DNA from: UBA5109 sp965662565
GTDB lineage: Bacteria; Pseudomonadota; Gammaproteobacteria; Pseudomonadales; Pseudohongiellaceae
Reading direction: 5' to 3'
NCBI GenBank assembly: GCA_965662565.1
Contig: CBFIHS010000031.1
Location: 1-22,873 of the forward strand
DNA: 22,873 nt
The notes beneath the pieces are model-generated. The model ran no database searches. It was not told the origin of the DNA and worked only from the letters and a program-made list of their open reading frames with translations. Position numbers and translations under genes: made by a program. Every line of letters starts with the position of its first letter. Position 1 is the stretch's first letter. Shown piece after piece: positions 14,247-22,780 of this stretch.

Positions 14247-15038
14247 ATGCTAGATATTCCAAGTAATCAAATAGACCTCTGGCTTGTAGAAGACTCTCAA
14301 GTTGAAGCCACTGCTATCGATGAGGTTTTACTAGCCAAATATCTCACTTTGCTCAATAAAGAAGAGCAGCAACGTTACGAGCGTTTACTTTTCCCAAAGC
14401 ACAAAAAGCAGTTTCTGATCAGTCGAGCCTTGGTGAGGACTTCATTAGCGCAATATTTGGATGAAGCACCAGAGGACTTGGTTTTTACTAAAAATGCCTA
14501 TGGTAAACCTAGAGTTGGTACTGCTAATAAAGACCTGAAAATTAACTTCAATTTATCGCATACGGATCATTTTAGTGTTTTGGCTGTGTCCAAAGAAAGC
14601 GAGATTGGTGTAGATACTGAATTTCTGACTCGCCAGGTCGATATTTTGAAATTAGCCCAACGGTATTTCTCAGAAAGTGAAACTTCAGATATTGAAAGCC
14701 TGGAAGCTAGCCTACTTAATGAGCGTTTCTTTTGCTTATGGACTTTAAAAGAGGCTTACATAAAAGCCTGCGGCATGGGTTTGGCAATTCCTTTAAAGGA
14801 TTTTAGTTTTCATTTTAACAACAAGAATATTGCAATCAGTTTTTCTGAGGAACGAGACGATAGCCCTGAATTTTGGAGCTTATGGCAGTTTATTTACAAA
14901 GATGGTTTCCAGATAGCTTTAGCGTCCAAGGATGAAAAGCAAAATTCAGCTCACAATACAAAGCTTCTCATTCGAAGTGGTGTGCCCCTTGCAGGCTACG
15001 AATTTTATGAAGCAAAAGATATTTATTGTTCAGAATAA
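14247..15038 (+). CDS. 4'-phosphopantetheinyl transferase, Sfp type
   Basis: Transfers phosphopantetheine from CoA to a serine of carrier proteins (ACP or peptidyl carrier domains). Family motifs in order are Phe-Pro-Lys-His-Lys-Lys-Gln-Phe-Leu-Ile-Ser-Arg (49-60), Phe-Asn-Leu-Ser-His-Thr (101-106), Ile-Gly-Val-Asp-Thr-Glu (120-125, with Mg-binding Asp123 and Glu125) and Trp-Thr-Leu-Lys-Glu-Ala-Tyr-Ile-Lys (165-173, Glu169). The 263-residue length is within the Sfp/Gsp range and longer than AcpS. No nonribosomal or polyketide synthase is present in the window, so the target protein is unknown; it may serve the fatty-acid ACP. The start has only a weak ribosome-binding site. It is divergent from gloA across 95 bases. 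Confidence 0.92.
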   Translation: MLDIPSNQIDLWLVEDSQVEATAIDEVLLAKYLTLLNKEEQQRYERLLFPKHKKQFLISRALVRTSLAQYLDEAPEDLVFTKNAYGKPRVGTANKDLKINFNLSHTDHFSVLAVSKESEIGVDTEFLTRQVDILKLAQRYFSESETSDIESLEASLLNERFFCLWTLKEAYIKACGMGLAIPLKDFSFHFNNKNIAISFSEERDDSPEFWSLWQFIYKDGFQIALASKDEKQNSAHNTKLLIRSGVPLAGYEFYEAKDIYCSE

Positions 15039-15165
15039 ATCTCAAGTTCAAACCCTGATTTATGATCTTTGTTCGAGATTTAAAATAGATAAGAAAAGTT
15101 AGCTCTTGTTGCTTATAACTTTTATACTGTTTTGAAAATTATAATAATTAGCTAGGAAAATAATA

Positions 15166-15666
15166 ATGCCAAAATTTATCCGTTTTTCTCTTTTGTTTTT
15201 TTTAGTTTCTTTTGCCGTCCCAAGTTTTTCTGCAGATCCCGAATACACAAGCATCAAATTTGAGATGGATTTTTCCAAACCTGCTGAAGAAGTCTGGGCT
15301 AAAATTGGAGGCTATTGCGATATCGCTGAGTGGTTGGAAATTGATTGTGTCATCACATCAGGTGATGGTGGTATAGGGACAGTTCGAAAACTGGTTGGGG
15401 GCAGAGTCACTGAGATAATGGTTGCCTTAACTGATTTGTCTTATGGTTACGGACAGCCAGCGGTAGAGGGGGAATTCTACAATCACTATCATGGTTTTAT
15501 GGAAGTAAAACCGGTCTCTGATTCAAGCTCGAAAATACTTTATACCTTGGTCTACGATGCTTCTAACCTAAATGCTGAAGAAGCTGAAGCTGATATCTCC
15601 AGAAGACGGGCATTAATTGGCGGTGGTATAGCCAATATGAAAAAGTTAGTAGAAGCGCCTGAATAA
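15166..15666 (+). CDS. Secreted SRPBCC-like (polyketide cyclase/Bet v 1 fold) protein
   Basis: A 166-residue protein with a clear Sec signal peptide (Met-Pro-Lys, hydrophobic core about 7-18, Ser-Phe-Ser-Ala-Asp cleavage near 20-24). The mature part reads like a START/SRPBCC hydrophobic-ligand-binding fold: Phe-Ser-Lys-Pro-Ala-Glu-Glu-Val-Trp-Ala-Lys-Ile-Gly-Gly-Tyr-Cys-Asp-Ile-Ala-Glu-Trp near the N-terminus, Gly-Gly-x-Gly-Thr-Val-Arg in the middle, and a C-terminal amphipathic helix after Arg-Arg-Arg-Ala. Cys53 and Cys61 (approximately) could pair in the periplasm. Ligand and role are unknown. It stands between the phosphopantetheinyl transferase and the transporter with gaps of 127 and 81 bases, so operon membership is uncertain. 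Confidence 0.75.
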   Translation: MPKFIRFSLLFFLVSFAVPSFSADPEYTSIKFEMDFSKPAEEVWAKIGGYCDIAEWLEIDCVITSGDGGIGTVRKLVGGRVTEIMVALTDLSYGYGQPAVEGEFYNHYHGFMEVKPVSDSSSKILYTLVYDASNLNAEEAEADISRRRALIGGGIANMKKLVEAPE

Positions 15667-15687
15667 GCCTTGTTAAAAGTATAAGTC

Positions 15688-15721
15688 GCAGGTCTCTGTT
15701 GGAGCTCTTACTAGGGCCTGC
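15688..15721 (+). repeat. GC-rich hairpin between SRPBCC gene and MFS transporter
   Basis: An 8-base stem (15688-15695 with 15714-15721, including two G-U pairs) encloses an 18-base loop. No T run follows, so it is not a convincing terminator; it may be an attenuating or processing hairpin. Confidence 0.3.
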
Positions 15722-15747
15722 TTAGTGACCCTCCTAGGACAGTAACT

Positions 15748-17437
15748 ATGTTGAGCTGGCTCTCTAAAGATCATATCGTTGCCTCGTCAGATTTTAACCG
15801 TTGGAAAGTTCCGCCTGCCTCAATTGCCATTCATCTGTGCATTGGATCGGTCTATGCGTGGAGTATTTATAATTTACCTTTAACCAGAGCGCTAGGTGTT
15901 GTGGCGCCTTCTGCCAATGACTGGAGTCTGCAAGATGTCACTTGGATATTTTCCGTAGCAATTGTTTTTTTAGGGCTCGCTGCAGCTTTTGCAGGGCGCT
16001 GGCTAGAAAGAGTTGGTCCGCGCATGGTTGGCGTGGTGGCAGCACTTTGCTGGGGTGGTGGTTATCTGATTGGGGCTTTAGGAGTGTGCCTGCACCAGCT
16101 TTGGCTGCTGTATTTAGGTTATGGCGTAATTGGCGGCTGTGGTCTGGGTTTGGGCTATATCTCTCCTGTTAGTACTTTAATACGTTGGTTTCCTGACCGA
16201 AGAGGAATGGCTACAGGTCTAGCTATTATGGGCTTTGGCGGTGGCGCCATGATTGCTTCTCCGCTGAAACGATTTTTTATTCAGTTTTTTTTATGAAGCA
16301 CCCGAATATTTGGGTACTGCAGATCAGTTAAATTTGATAACCGAAGCAGGTCGCCGTTTTGTCGAGCGCGCAGGTGAGCAAGTTGAAGTAGTTGTTATTG
16401 GTGCGAATGATGTCGCCAGTATGATGGTGTCTGGACCAGAAGGGGTTTATCTACTTGGAACAGGTTCTATCGGAGTTGGGCAAACCTTTTTAGTCTTGGG
16501 GCTACTGTATTTCGTAGTTATGTTATTAGCAGCATTCTCTTATCGCGTTCCTGCGGAAGGTTGGCAGCCAAAAGCTTACGTGGCGCCAACGGCAGAATCT
16601 GAAAAACGCAGTATGGTGACGATCCATAATGTGGATATCGATGAGGCCATGAAAACGCCTCAGTTTTATCAGCTCTGGATTGTGTTGTGCATGAATGTGT
16701 CTGCAGGAATTGGAGTGCTTGGTGTTGCCAGCACCATGATGCGAGAAATTTTTGGCACCACATTGCCGACCATTGTTGATGGCGCTTTTGCGGCAACTTA
16801 TGTCAGTATGATTAGTGTTTTTAATATGCTGGGTCGATTCATCTGGGCCAGTTCTTCAGACTACATTGGACGAAAAAATACCTATTGGATTTTCTTTGCA
16901 TTAGGCATTGTTTTGTACTGCTCGGTTCCTTTTGCTGCTCAACAAGTAAGTGCCAACCCTGCTGTCACCTGGCTGATTTTATTTTACGGCTCGACCATGA
17001 TTATTTTTACGATGTATGGAGGTGGCTTTGCTACGATCCCAGCTTATCTAGCAGATGTGTTTGGCACTAAATTTGTTGGAGGGATTCATGGACGCTTACT
17101 TACCGCTTGGAGTATCGCTGGGGTTTTGGGGCCGCTTGCGATCACCTCTTTACGTGAATCAGCAATCTCACGAGCGATTACCGATATTAGCAGTCAGATC
17201 AGCCCAGCGGCTTTTCAAGCTCAGTTTGGGGCTAATATAGACCAGCTTGATCAACTGGTTGCGGCTCAAACCGTCACGCTTGCTCGTTTAATGGAAATTG
17301 CACCAGAAGGCACGCTTGATCCGACACCCAGTCTCTACAACTCGACCATGTATCTTATGGCTTTGATGTTGGTAATTGGTATGCTGAGTAATTACTTAAT
17401 GAAGCCGGTAAAAGAAAAACATTACCTTAAAGAATAA
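15748..17437 (+). pseudogene. OFA-family MFS transporter, frameshifted
   Basis: Two adjacent open frames form one major-facilitator protein of the oxalate/formate antiporter (OFA) type. The first (15748-16296) covers the opening helices: Ile-His-Leu-Cys-Ile-Gly-Ser-Val-Tyr-Ala-Trp-Ser in TM1, Gly-Arg-Trp-Leu-Glu-Arg-Val-Gly-Pro-Arg in loop 2-3, and Arg-Trp-Phe-Pro-Asp-Arg-Arg-Gly. It stops at TGA just after a run of eight T (16285-16292). Removing one T continues the protein as Phe-Phe-Tyr-Glu-Ala-Pro-Glu-Tyr-Leu-Gly into the second frame. This holds the OFA-typical insertion and the remaining helices up to 17437, about 562 residues in all. Transcriptional slippage, a sequencing indel or true decay could each explain it. 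The substrate is unknown; OFA members carry small organic anions. AGGA lies 8 bases before the ATG. Confidence 0.85.
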
Positions 17438-17476
17438 ATTTTAAACGTTTAATTAAAAATTAAGTTAAAAACTGCT

Positions 17477-17788
17477 CTAGTTCTGAACTTCACTTTGACA
17501 ATTCCAACACAAAGCGAATTGGCCGTCGTTTTCTTCGTCACAACTTTTACACTTCCATGGGGCTTGGGCTTGAGGGTGCTGAATTTCGTTCTCAATAATA
17601 TGTAGCGCGCGCTCATAGTCTTCATCATTGACTACCCATAGCTCTAATAAAGTATTGCCGATACCAAATTCTGCGCCCATGGTATTGCCAAAATCATTTT
17701 TTATGTGGCATTCAATACCGTGCATGCTTAAGATATTTTTTACTGAATAGACCAAGCCTCGGTTTTCATGCTTGTAGCTTAAGCGCAT
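17477..17788 (-). CDS. DUF2007-like protein with C-terminal zinc ribbon
   Basis: A 103-residue protein. The N-terminal 70 residues resemble the DUF2007 'putative signal-transducing' domain: short beta/alpha pattern, Ile-Leu-Ser-Met-His-Gly-Ile-Glu-Cys, then Leu-Trp-Val-Val-Asn-Asp-Glu-Asp-Tyr-Glu-Arg-Ala. A linker leads to a zinc ribbon with Cys80, Cys83, Cys94 and Cys97. No enzymatic residues are apparent, and the family function is unknown; a ligand- or protein-binding regulatory role is a guess. It lies downstream of another small zinc-ribbon protein (49 bases apart, same strand) and converges with the transporter. Confidence 0.8.
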   Translation of the reverse strand: MRLSYKHENRGLVYSVKNILSMHGIECHIKNDFGNTMGAEFGIGNTLLELWVVNDEDYERALHIIENEIQHPQAQAPWKCKSCDEENDGQFALCWNCQSEVQN

Positions 17789-17837
17789 AGTGATTTAGTA
17801 GTCAGTTTTTGGATTCAAAAAGCAAAATAAAAGTAGC

Positions 17838-18164
17838 TTAAGAAAGCTTTGTTCCACAGTAATAACAGTTTTCCTTGTGAGCGGGAACCACTCTATTGCA
17901 AGAAGAGCACGTTGTGGTTTCATTAGCGCGTTGCTCGATTTCTTGTTTGAGTGAGGTGACTTTTTCTTCTAAGGCTTCGTCATTTAAATCGCTTCTTTCT
18001 TTTAAGAGTTCCCACAAGGCTTGATTTGTAAAGCGTAATTCTTTGAAACGATTTTCAAGCTGATCCAAGCGAATGTTCACGGCAGCCAGCTCGCGTGCAG
18101 TTTTATCAACTTTGTTTTTGGTTTCAGCTCCCGCAGAGCCACCGATGCCTGGAATTAATGCCAT
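17838..18164 (-). CDS. Coiled-coil zinc-ribbon protein of unknown function
   Basis: A 108-residue protein that I do not recognise. The first 15 residues are small and Gly/Ala rich (Ile-Pro-Gly-Ile-Gly-Gly-Ser-Ala-Gly-Ala). Residues about 20-82 are strongly charged with a heptad pattern, suggesting one long coiled coil. The end is a zinc ribbon with Cys86, Cys89, Cys100 and Cys103. It has no signal peptide or membrane helix, so it is probably a cytoplasmic oligomer or scaffold. AGGAG lies 8 bases before the ATG, which supports real translation. It sits between the sixA-like gene and a second zinc-ribbon protein, all leftward, and may be in one operon with them. Confidence 0.75.
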   Translation of the reverse strand: MALIPGIGGSAGAETKNKVDKTARELAAVNIRLDQLENRFKELRFTNQALWELLKERSDLNDEALEEKVTSLKQEIEQRANETTTCSSCNRVVPAHKENCYYCGTKLS

Positions 18165-18210
18165 AAGGCGACTCCTGTTCTACAATTCTTACTTACGCAT
18201 TTTTGCTGTC

Positions 18211-18726
18211 TTAATTTCCTATGTCTTCAGGTCGAATGAGTTTGACTAACTTTCCAGAATAAAGTTTTAGTTCTTCAAAGCTATCCGGAAACTCTATCTG
18301 AGCAATAGTGGCCGTTGTCATTAATTTACCGTGGGGGCTACGCATGGATTCGGTCTCAGGGCACAAATATTTTAGCAGATCATCTAAGCCTGGATTATGG
18401 CTAACCAGCATGAGTGTGTCGTGTTGTTTTAATAGTTTTGTAGCTTCTGCCAGAAGGGTGTGAGAATCAGCATGATATAGCTCATCATTCCATGAGATAG
18501 AGCTGGGGGCTAATTCTAACTCTGAACAAATATTGACAATGGTTTCACGGGTGCGTTCGGAAGGTGAGCTGCTAATAAAGTCGGGGCTTAAATTATATAT
18601 ATTTAAGTATTTTCCAACTAGAAAGCTGTCTTTTTTTCCGCGCTCGTTAAGTGGTCGGTCAAAATCAACTACGTGAGTCGACCAATCTGATTTTGCGTGT
18701 CTAAGTAGAAATAGCTGCTTGGGCAT
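18211..18726 (-). CDS. SixA-like histidine phosphatase
   Basis: A 171-residue member of the histidine phosphatase superfamily (branch 1). The catalytic Arg9-His10 lies in Leu-Leu-Arg-His-Ala-Lys-Ser-Asp-Trp; Arg58 or Arg60 lies in Ser-Glu-Arg-Thr-Arg-Glu-Thr, and the second His110 in Val-Ser-His-Asn-Pro-Gly. The short length and Arg-His-Ala-Lys variant (instead of Arg-His-Gly) match SixA-type phosphohistidine phosphatases, which in E. coli act on phosphorylated histidine of the phosphotransferase or phosphorelay systems. The target here is unknown. AAGGAG and AGGA precede the ATG. It is 90 bases downstream of metG. Confidence 0.87.
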   Translation of the reverse strand: MPKQLFLLRHAKSDWSTHVVDFDRPLNERGKKDSFLVGKYLNIYNLSPDFISSSPSERTRETIVNICSELELAPSSISWNDELYHADSHTLLAEATKLLKQHDTLMLVSHNPGLDDLLKYLCPETESMRSPHGKLMTTATIAQIEFPDSFEELKLYSGKLVKLIRPEDIGN

Positions 18727-18816
18727 TTCCTGCTTCTCCTTAGGTTTCCCCAGTGTTTCTTTTAGAGAATACTATGAGAAGACAGGATAAGACATTAAAA
18801 AGTTAATCAATAAAAA

Positions 18817-20880
18817 TTACGTGATTCTTGAACCTGCTTTGGCGCCGGCATGTGGCTCTAGTAGATAAATCTCTTTGCCATCGCCAGCTGCTAAAATCAT
18901 TCCTTCAGAAACACCAAACTTCATTTTTAGCGCTTTAAGATTAGCTACTAAAACAGTGTACATGCCGTTCAGGTCTTCCGGTTTGTAAGCCGATTTAATC
19001 CCTGAAAAGACAGTACGAGTCTCAGCTTCACCTTCTGAGTTCAAGCCTAAGTCGAGAGTGATTTTTAGTAGCTTGTCAGCTCCTTCTACGTGTTCAGCTA
19101 GAATAATTTTCGCAATCCTGAGGTCGACTTTGGCAAAATCAGGGAACTCAATTTCATCTGAGATTGGGTCTTTCGCTAGAGGACTATCCACTGTGGCTTC
19201 AAGTGCTTCAGTTTCTGGCTTGGTTTCTTCACCTAAACTGGCTTTGCTGGCTTCAATCATGGCTTCTACCTTATCAGCTTCTACTCGAGTCATGAGGGGT
19301 TTGAACTTAGTGATTTCATGATCGAGTAAGAGTTGTTGTGAGTCTTCCCACTGCAGAGCAGGGACGTTTAGGAATTCTTCGACTTGTTTTGCCAGGGCTG
19401 GCAGTACAGGTTTTAGATAAATAATAAGAAGGCGAAATAAATTAATGCCAGTTGAGCAAATATTTTGTACATCTTGGGATTGCGGATTTTCTTTTGCTAA
19501 GACCCAAGGAGTTTTATCCGCAATGTATTGATTCGCTTTATCAGCTAAAGTCATGATTAAGCGAATGGCTTTGCTAAATTCACGGTTTTCATAAAATTCG
19601 GCTATTGCAGTGGCGGCCTCCTGACACTCTTTAATTAGTTCAGGCTCAGAGTTTTGCTTAGCCAGTCTGCCAGCAAAGTTTTTGTTAATGAAGCCAGCGC
19701 ATCTGCTGGCAATATTGACCACTTTTCCGACCACATCAGAATTTACTCGCTGCACAAAATCATCCAGATTAAGGTCTAGGTCGTCTGGGTTGCTACTGAG
19801 CTTGGCAGCAAAGTAATAGCGCAAATACTCAGGGTTAAGAAACTGTTTATAGGTTTCGGCCATAATGAAAGTACCGCGCGACTTAGACATTTTTTGCGCA
19901 TTGACTGTGAGAAAACCATTTACAGAAATGCCTGTTGGTGTTCTGAATTCAGCAGTCTTTAACATGGCTGGCCAGAATAAAGCGTGAAAATTAATAATGT
20001 CTTTGCCAATAAAATGCCAAAGCTCATAGTTCGATGCAGCACTCCAATAGTTATCAAAATTGAGATCTTCACGACTTTCACAAAGTTTTTTGAAGCTTGC
20101 CATGTAACCAATCGGCGCATCTAACCAAACATAAAAATACTTACCGGGTTCACCCGGAATCTCAAAACCAAAATAGGGGGCATCTCGACTGATATCCCAC
20201 TCCTGCAAACCGCTGTTTAACCATTCAGCTAATTTGTTGGCAACTTGAGTCGGCAAAGTGCCGCTGCGGGTCCAGCCTTTTAAGAAATCGCTAAAGTCAG
20301 GCAAAGCGAAAAAGAAATGCGTGGAATCTTTTTTAACGGGAGTTGCGCCCGAGATCGTTGAGCGGGGATTAATTAAGTCGGTTGCGTTGTATGTTGAGCT
20401 GCAGACTTCACAGTTGTCGCCGTATTGATCTTCCGCCTTACATTTTGGGCATTGCCCTTTAATAAAGCGATCCGATAAGAACAGGCCTTTTTCTGGGTCA
20501 TATAATTGAGTGATCGAGCGCTCACTGATATGACCTTTGGCTTTACAGCGTTCATAAATTAAAGAAGACAACTCTCTGTTTTCTTCGGAGTGCGTGCTGT
20601 GATAGATATCAAAATCAACCATAAAGTCAGCAAAGTCGCGCTGATGCTCTTGGTTCACGCTGTCGATGAATTCTTCAGGGCTTATGCCCGCTTTTTCAGC
20701 GCTGAGCATAATACCAGTGCCATGAGCATCATCAGCACAAACATAAGTGCATTGATTGCCTTGCAGACGTTGGAAGCGTACCCAAATATCAGCTTGTATA
20801 TAACCCAGTAGATGTCCTAAATGAATCGGACCATTAGCATAGGGCAGGGCATTTGTGACTAGAATATTTCTTTTTTTCAA
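18817..20880 (-). CDS. metG: Methionyl-tRNA synthetase
   Basis: Charges tRNA-Met with methionine in the cytoplasm. This is a 687-residue class I synthetase with the HIGH-type motif His20-Leu-Gly-His23, the zinc knuckle Cys144/147 and Cys157/160, and Lys-Met-Ser-Lys-Ser at 330-334. The anticodon-binding helical domain follows, then an acidic linker (about 550-580) and a C-terminal tRNA-binding/dimerisation domain starting at Asp-Phe-Ala-Lys-Val-Asp-Leu-Arg near 585. The start codon is TTG (GAGAG a few bases upstream); no ATG fits, and the conserved Ile-Leu-Val-Thr-Asn-Ala-Leu-Pro-Tyr-Ala begins only five residues later. It lies 89 bases downstream of fhs on the same strand. Confidence 0.97.
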   Translation of the reverse strand: MKKRNILVTNALPYANGPIHLGHLLGYIQADIWVRFQRLQGNQCTYVCADDAHGTGIMLSAEKAGISPEEFIDSVNQEHQRDFADFMVDFDIYHSTHSEENRELSSLIYERCKAKGHISERSITQLYDPEKGLFLSDRFIKGQCPKCKAEDQYGDNCEVCSSTYNATDLINPRSTISGATPVKKDSTHFFFALPDFSDFLKGWTRSGTLPTQVANKLAEWLNSGLQEWDISRDAPYFGFEIPGEPGKYFYVWLDAPIGYMASFKKLCESREDLNFDNYWSAASNYELWHFIGKDIINFHALFWPAMLKTAEFRTPTGISVNGFLTVNAQKMSKSRGTFIMAETYKQFLNPEYLRYYFAAKLSSNPDDLDLNLDDFVQRVNSDVVGKVVNIASRCAGFINKNFAGRLAKQNSEPELIKECQEAATAIAEFYENREFSKAIRLIMTLADKANQYIADKTPWVLAKENPQSQDVQNICSTGINLFRLLIIYLKPVLPALAKQVEEFLNVPALQWEDSQQLLLDHEITKFKPLMTRVEADKVEAMIEASKASLGEETKPETEALEATVDSPLAKDPISDEIEFPDFAKVDLRIAKIILAEHVEGADKLLKITLDLGLNSEGEAETRTVFSGIKSAYKPEDLNGMYTVLVANLKALKMKFGVSEGMILAAGDGKEIYLLEPHAGAKAGSRIT

Positions 20881-20969
20881 GTTGCTCTCAATTTCTGCTT
20901 TAGTTAAATTTATGATTTATTAATTTTTAGTTTTAAATTTTTCTTTACCGAGTCTTTGTGCCGATCATT

Positions 20970-22643
20970 TTAAAACAATCCCTCGATCTGAGCATTAGAA
21001 TTAACGGTAATCTTCTCGGCAGCAGGAATTTTAGGCAGGCCTGGCATGGTCATAATGTCGCCGCAGACAGCAACAATAAACTCGGCTCCGGCTGATAATC
21101 TTAGTTCACGAATTGGTACAATGTGATACGTAGGCGCTCCCATTAATTTAGGGTCGGTAGAAAAACTGTACTGTGTCTTTGCCATACAAATTGGGAACTT
21201 AGGGTATTGCTCCTGATAGCTTTCAAATTGTTGCATGACTTTAGCATCGGCTGTGATTTCGGCTGCGCCATAAATTTCCCGAGCAATAGTTTCTGCCTTT
21301 TCCCAGAGTGAAATGTGATCAGGGTAAAGATAGTTAAATTGGCTTGGATATTTTTCTATAAGCTCAACAACTTTGGTAGCGAGTTCTTCTGCGCCAGCTC
21401 CACCTTCAGACCAATGCTTACAAACACAAACTTTGACCTTAAGCTCTTCACAGGCGGCCTCAACAAGCTTAAGCTCTGCTTCGGTATCATCATCGAAATG
21501 GTTAATTGCAACAATCTTTGGAACGCCAAATTTAGTAATGTTTACAAGGTGACGTCGAAGATTCGCCAAGCCAGCAGCCAGGGCTTCGAGGTTTTCTTCT
21601 TTTAGTTTGTCTTTGCTAACTCCACCGTGCATTTTGAGAGCACGAATAGTTGCTACTACTACGGTGGCATCTGGCTTTAAATCGGCTTTACGGCATTTAA
21701 TATCGAAGAATTTTTCAGCGCCTAAATCAGCACCAAAACCAGCTTCGGTGACCACGTAATCGGCTAATTTCAATGCTGTATTAGTTGCAATAACTGAATT
21801 ACACCCGTGTGCAATATTGGCAAAAGGGCCGCCATGAATAAAGGCAGGAGTGGCTTCCAAAGTTTGAACCAAATTAGGCTGCAGGGCATCTTTTAATAAT
21901 GCGACCATTGCACCATCAGCCTTTATATCTTTTGCGGTGATAGGCTTTAGATCGCGAGTCGTGCCAACCACTATATTCGCTAAGCGAGCTTGTAAATCTT
22001 CGAGGTCAGTTGCAAGGCAAAAGATAGCCATGATCTCAGAAGCCACAGTAATATCGAAACCACTTTGCCGGCTAAAGCCATTGCCAGTGCCGCCAAGACC
22101 AATAGCGATATCACGTAGGGCTCGATCATTAATATCCACTACTCGACGCCAAGTAATCCTTCGGCTATCAAGACCCAGTTCATTTGACCAATGAATGTGA
22201 TTATCTATCAAAGCGGCTAACAAGTTATGGGCGGCACCAATAGCATGAAAGTCTCCGGTAAAATGCAGATTAATATCTTCCATTGGAACGACTTGAGAGT
22301 AGCCCCCGCCAGCGGCTCCACCTTTCATCCCAAAACAGGGTCCTAGGCTTGGTTCACGCAAGCATATGGCGGTTTTCTTGCCAATCCGGCTTAGGGCATC
22401 ACCAAGCCCAACCGAAGTGGTGGTTTTGCCTTCGCCTGCGGGCGTTGGGGATATGGCGGTTACCAAAATTAACTTACCATTTTGGTTCTCTTTTAGAGAC
22501 TTGATAAAGTTGTAATCAACTTTTGCTTTGGTAGGCCCATATTGATAAATAGAAGAGCTGGGAATATTAAGTTTTGCACCAATATCGCTAATAGGCTGAG
22601 TGCTTGCAGCTTGAGCGATCTGAATATCTGATGCTTGTGTCAT
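20970..22643 (-). CDS. fhs: Formate-tetrahydrofolate ligase
   Basis: Uses ATP to join formate to tetrahydrofolate, giving 10-formyl-THF for purine and formyl-Met-tRNA synthesis. The 557 residues match the usual monofunctional length. The nucleotide loop is Pro-Thr-Pro-Ala-Gly-Glu-Gly-Lys-Thr-Thr at 67-76. Further family marks are Arg-Glu-Pro-Ser-Leu-Gly-Pro-x-Phe-Gly-Met-Lys-Gly-Gly, Asn-Leu-His-Phe-Thr-Gly-Asp and Glu-Ala-Gly-Phe-Gly-Ala-Asp-Leu-Gly-Ala-Glu-Lys. GAGG lies 5 bases before the ATG. The pairing with metG suggests a link between formyl supply and initiator methionine charging, though they may be separate transcripts. Confidence 0.97.
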   Translation of the reverse strand: MTQASDIQIAQAASTQPISDIGAKLNIPSSSIYQYGPTKAKVDYNFIKSLKENQNGKLILVTAISPTPAGEGKTTTSVGLGDALSRIGKKTAICLREPSLGPCFGMKGGAAGGGYSQVVPMEDINLHFTGDFHAIGAAHNLLAALIDNHIHWSNELGLDSRRITWRRVVDINDRALRDIAIGLGGTGNGFSRQSGFDITVASEIMAIFCLATDLEDLQARLANIVVGTTRDLKPITAKDIKADGAMVALLKDALQPNLVQTLEATPAFIHGGPFANIAHGCNSVIATNTALKLADYVVTEAGFGADLGAEKFFDIKCRKADLKPDATVVVATIRALKMHGGVSKDKLKEENLEALAAGLANLRRHLVNITKFGVPKIVAINHFDDDTEAELKLVEAACEELKVKVCVCKHWSEGGAGAEELATKVVELIEKYPSQFNYLYPDHISLWEKAETIAREIYGAAEITADAKVMQQFESYQEQYPKFPICMAKTQYSFSTDPKLMGAPTYHIVPIRELRLSAGAEFIVAVCGDIMTMPGLPKIPAAEKITVNSNAQIEGLF

Positions 22644-22675
22644 GGGGGCCTCAAAAAAATGGCGAGAAACGTGTG

Positions 22676-22697
22676 AAGCTGCCGATTCTAGCAGCTT
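22676..22697 (-). promoter_or_regulatory. Inverted repeat over a candidate extended -10 box upstream of fhs
   Basis: Seven-base arms (22676-22682 and 22691-22697) flank 8 bases. On the minus strand the centre and arm edge read TGCTAGAAT, an extended -10 box (TAGAAT, 5 of 6, at 22685-22690). A dyad over the -10 suggests an operator, or the hairpin could act in RNA. No U run follows on the minus strand. Confidence 0.4.
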
Positions 22698-22744
22698 TAA
22701 GTGCCTTTTTTAACCAAAAGAATTTTTGATTATCTCTAATAGGG

Positions 22745-22780
22745 CCAGTTAAGAGTGCTTAGTTTGTAGACTTTAACTGG
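22745..22780. repeat. Inverted repeat upstream of fhs
   Basis: Perfect 8-base arms (22745-22752 and 22773-22780, CCAGTTAA/TTAACTGG) with a 20-base spacer, about 100-137 bases before the fhs start. It could be a regulator site or a terminator of a gene outside the window. The rest of 22644-22873 shows no gene I can support. Confidence 0.4.

Noticed and set aside
15748..17437. Two separate transporter genes
   Set aside because: The halves align as one OFA protein and rejoin exactly by removing one T, so a single frameshifted gene is the better reading.
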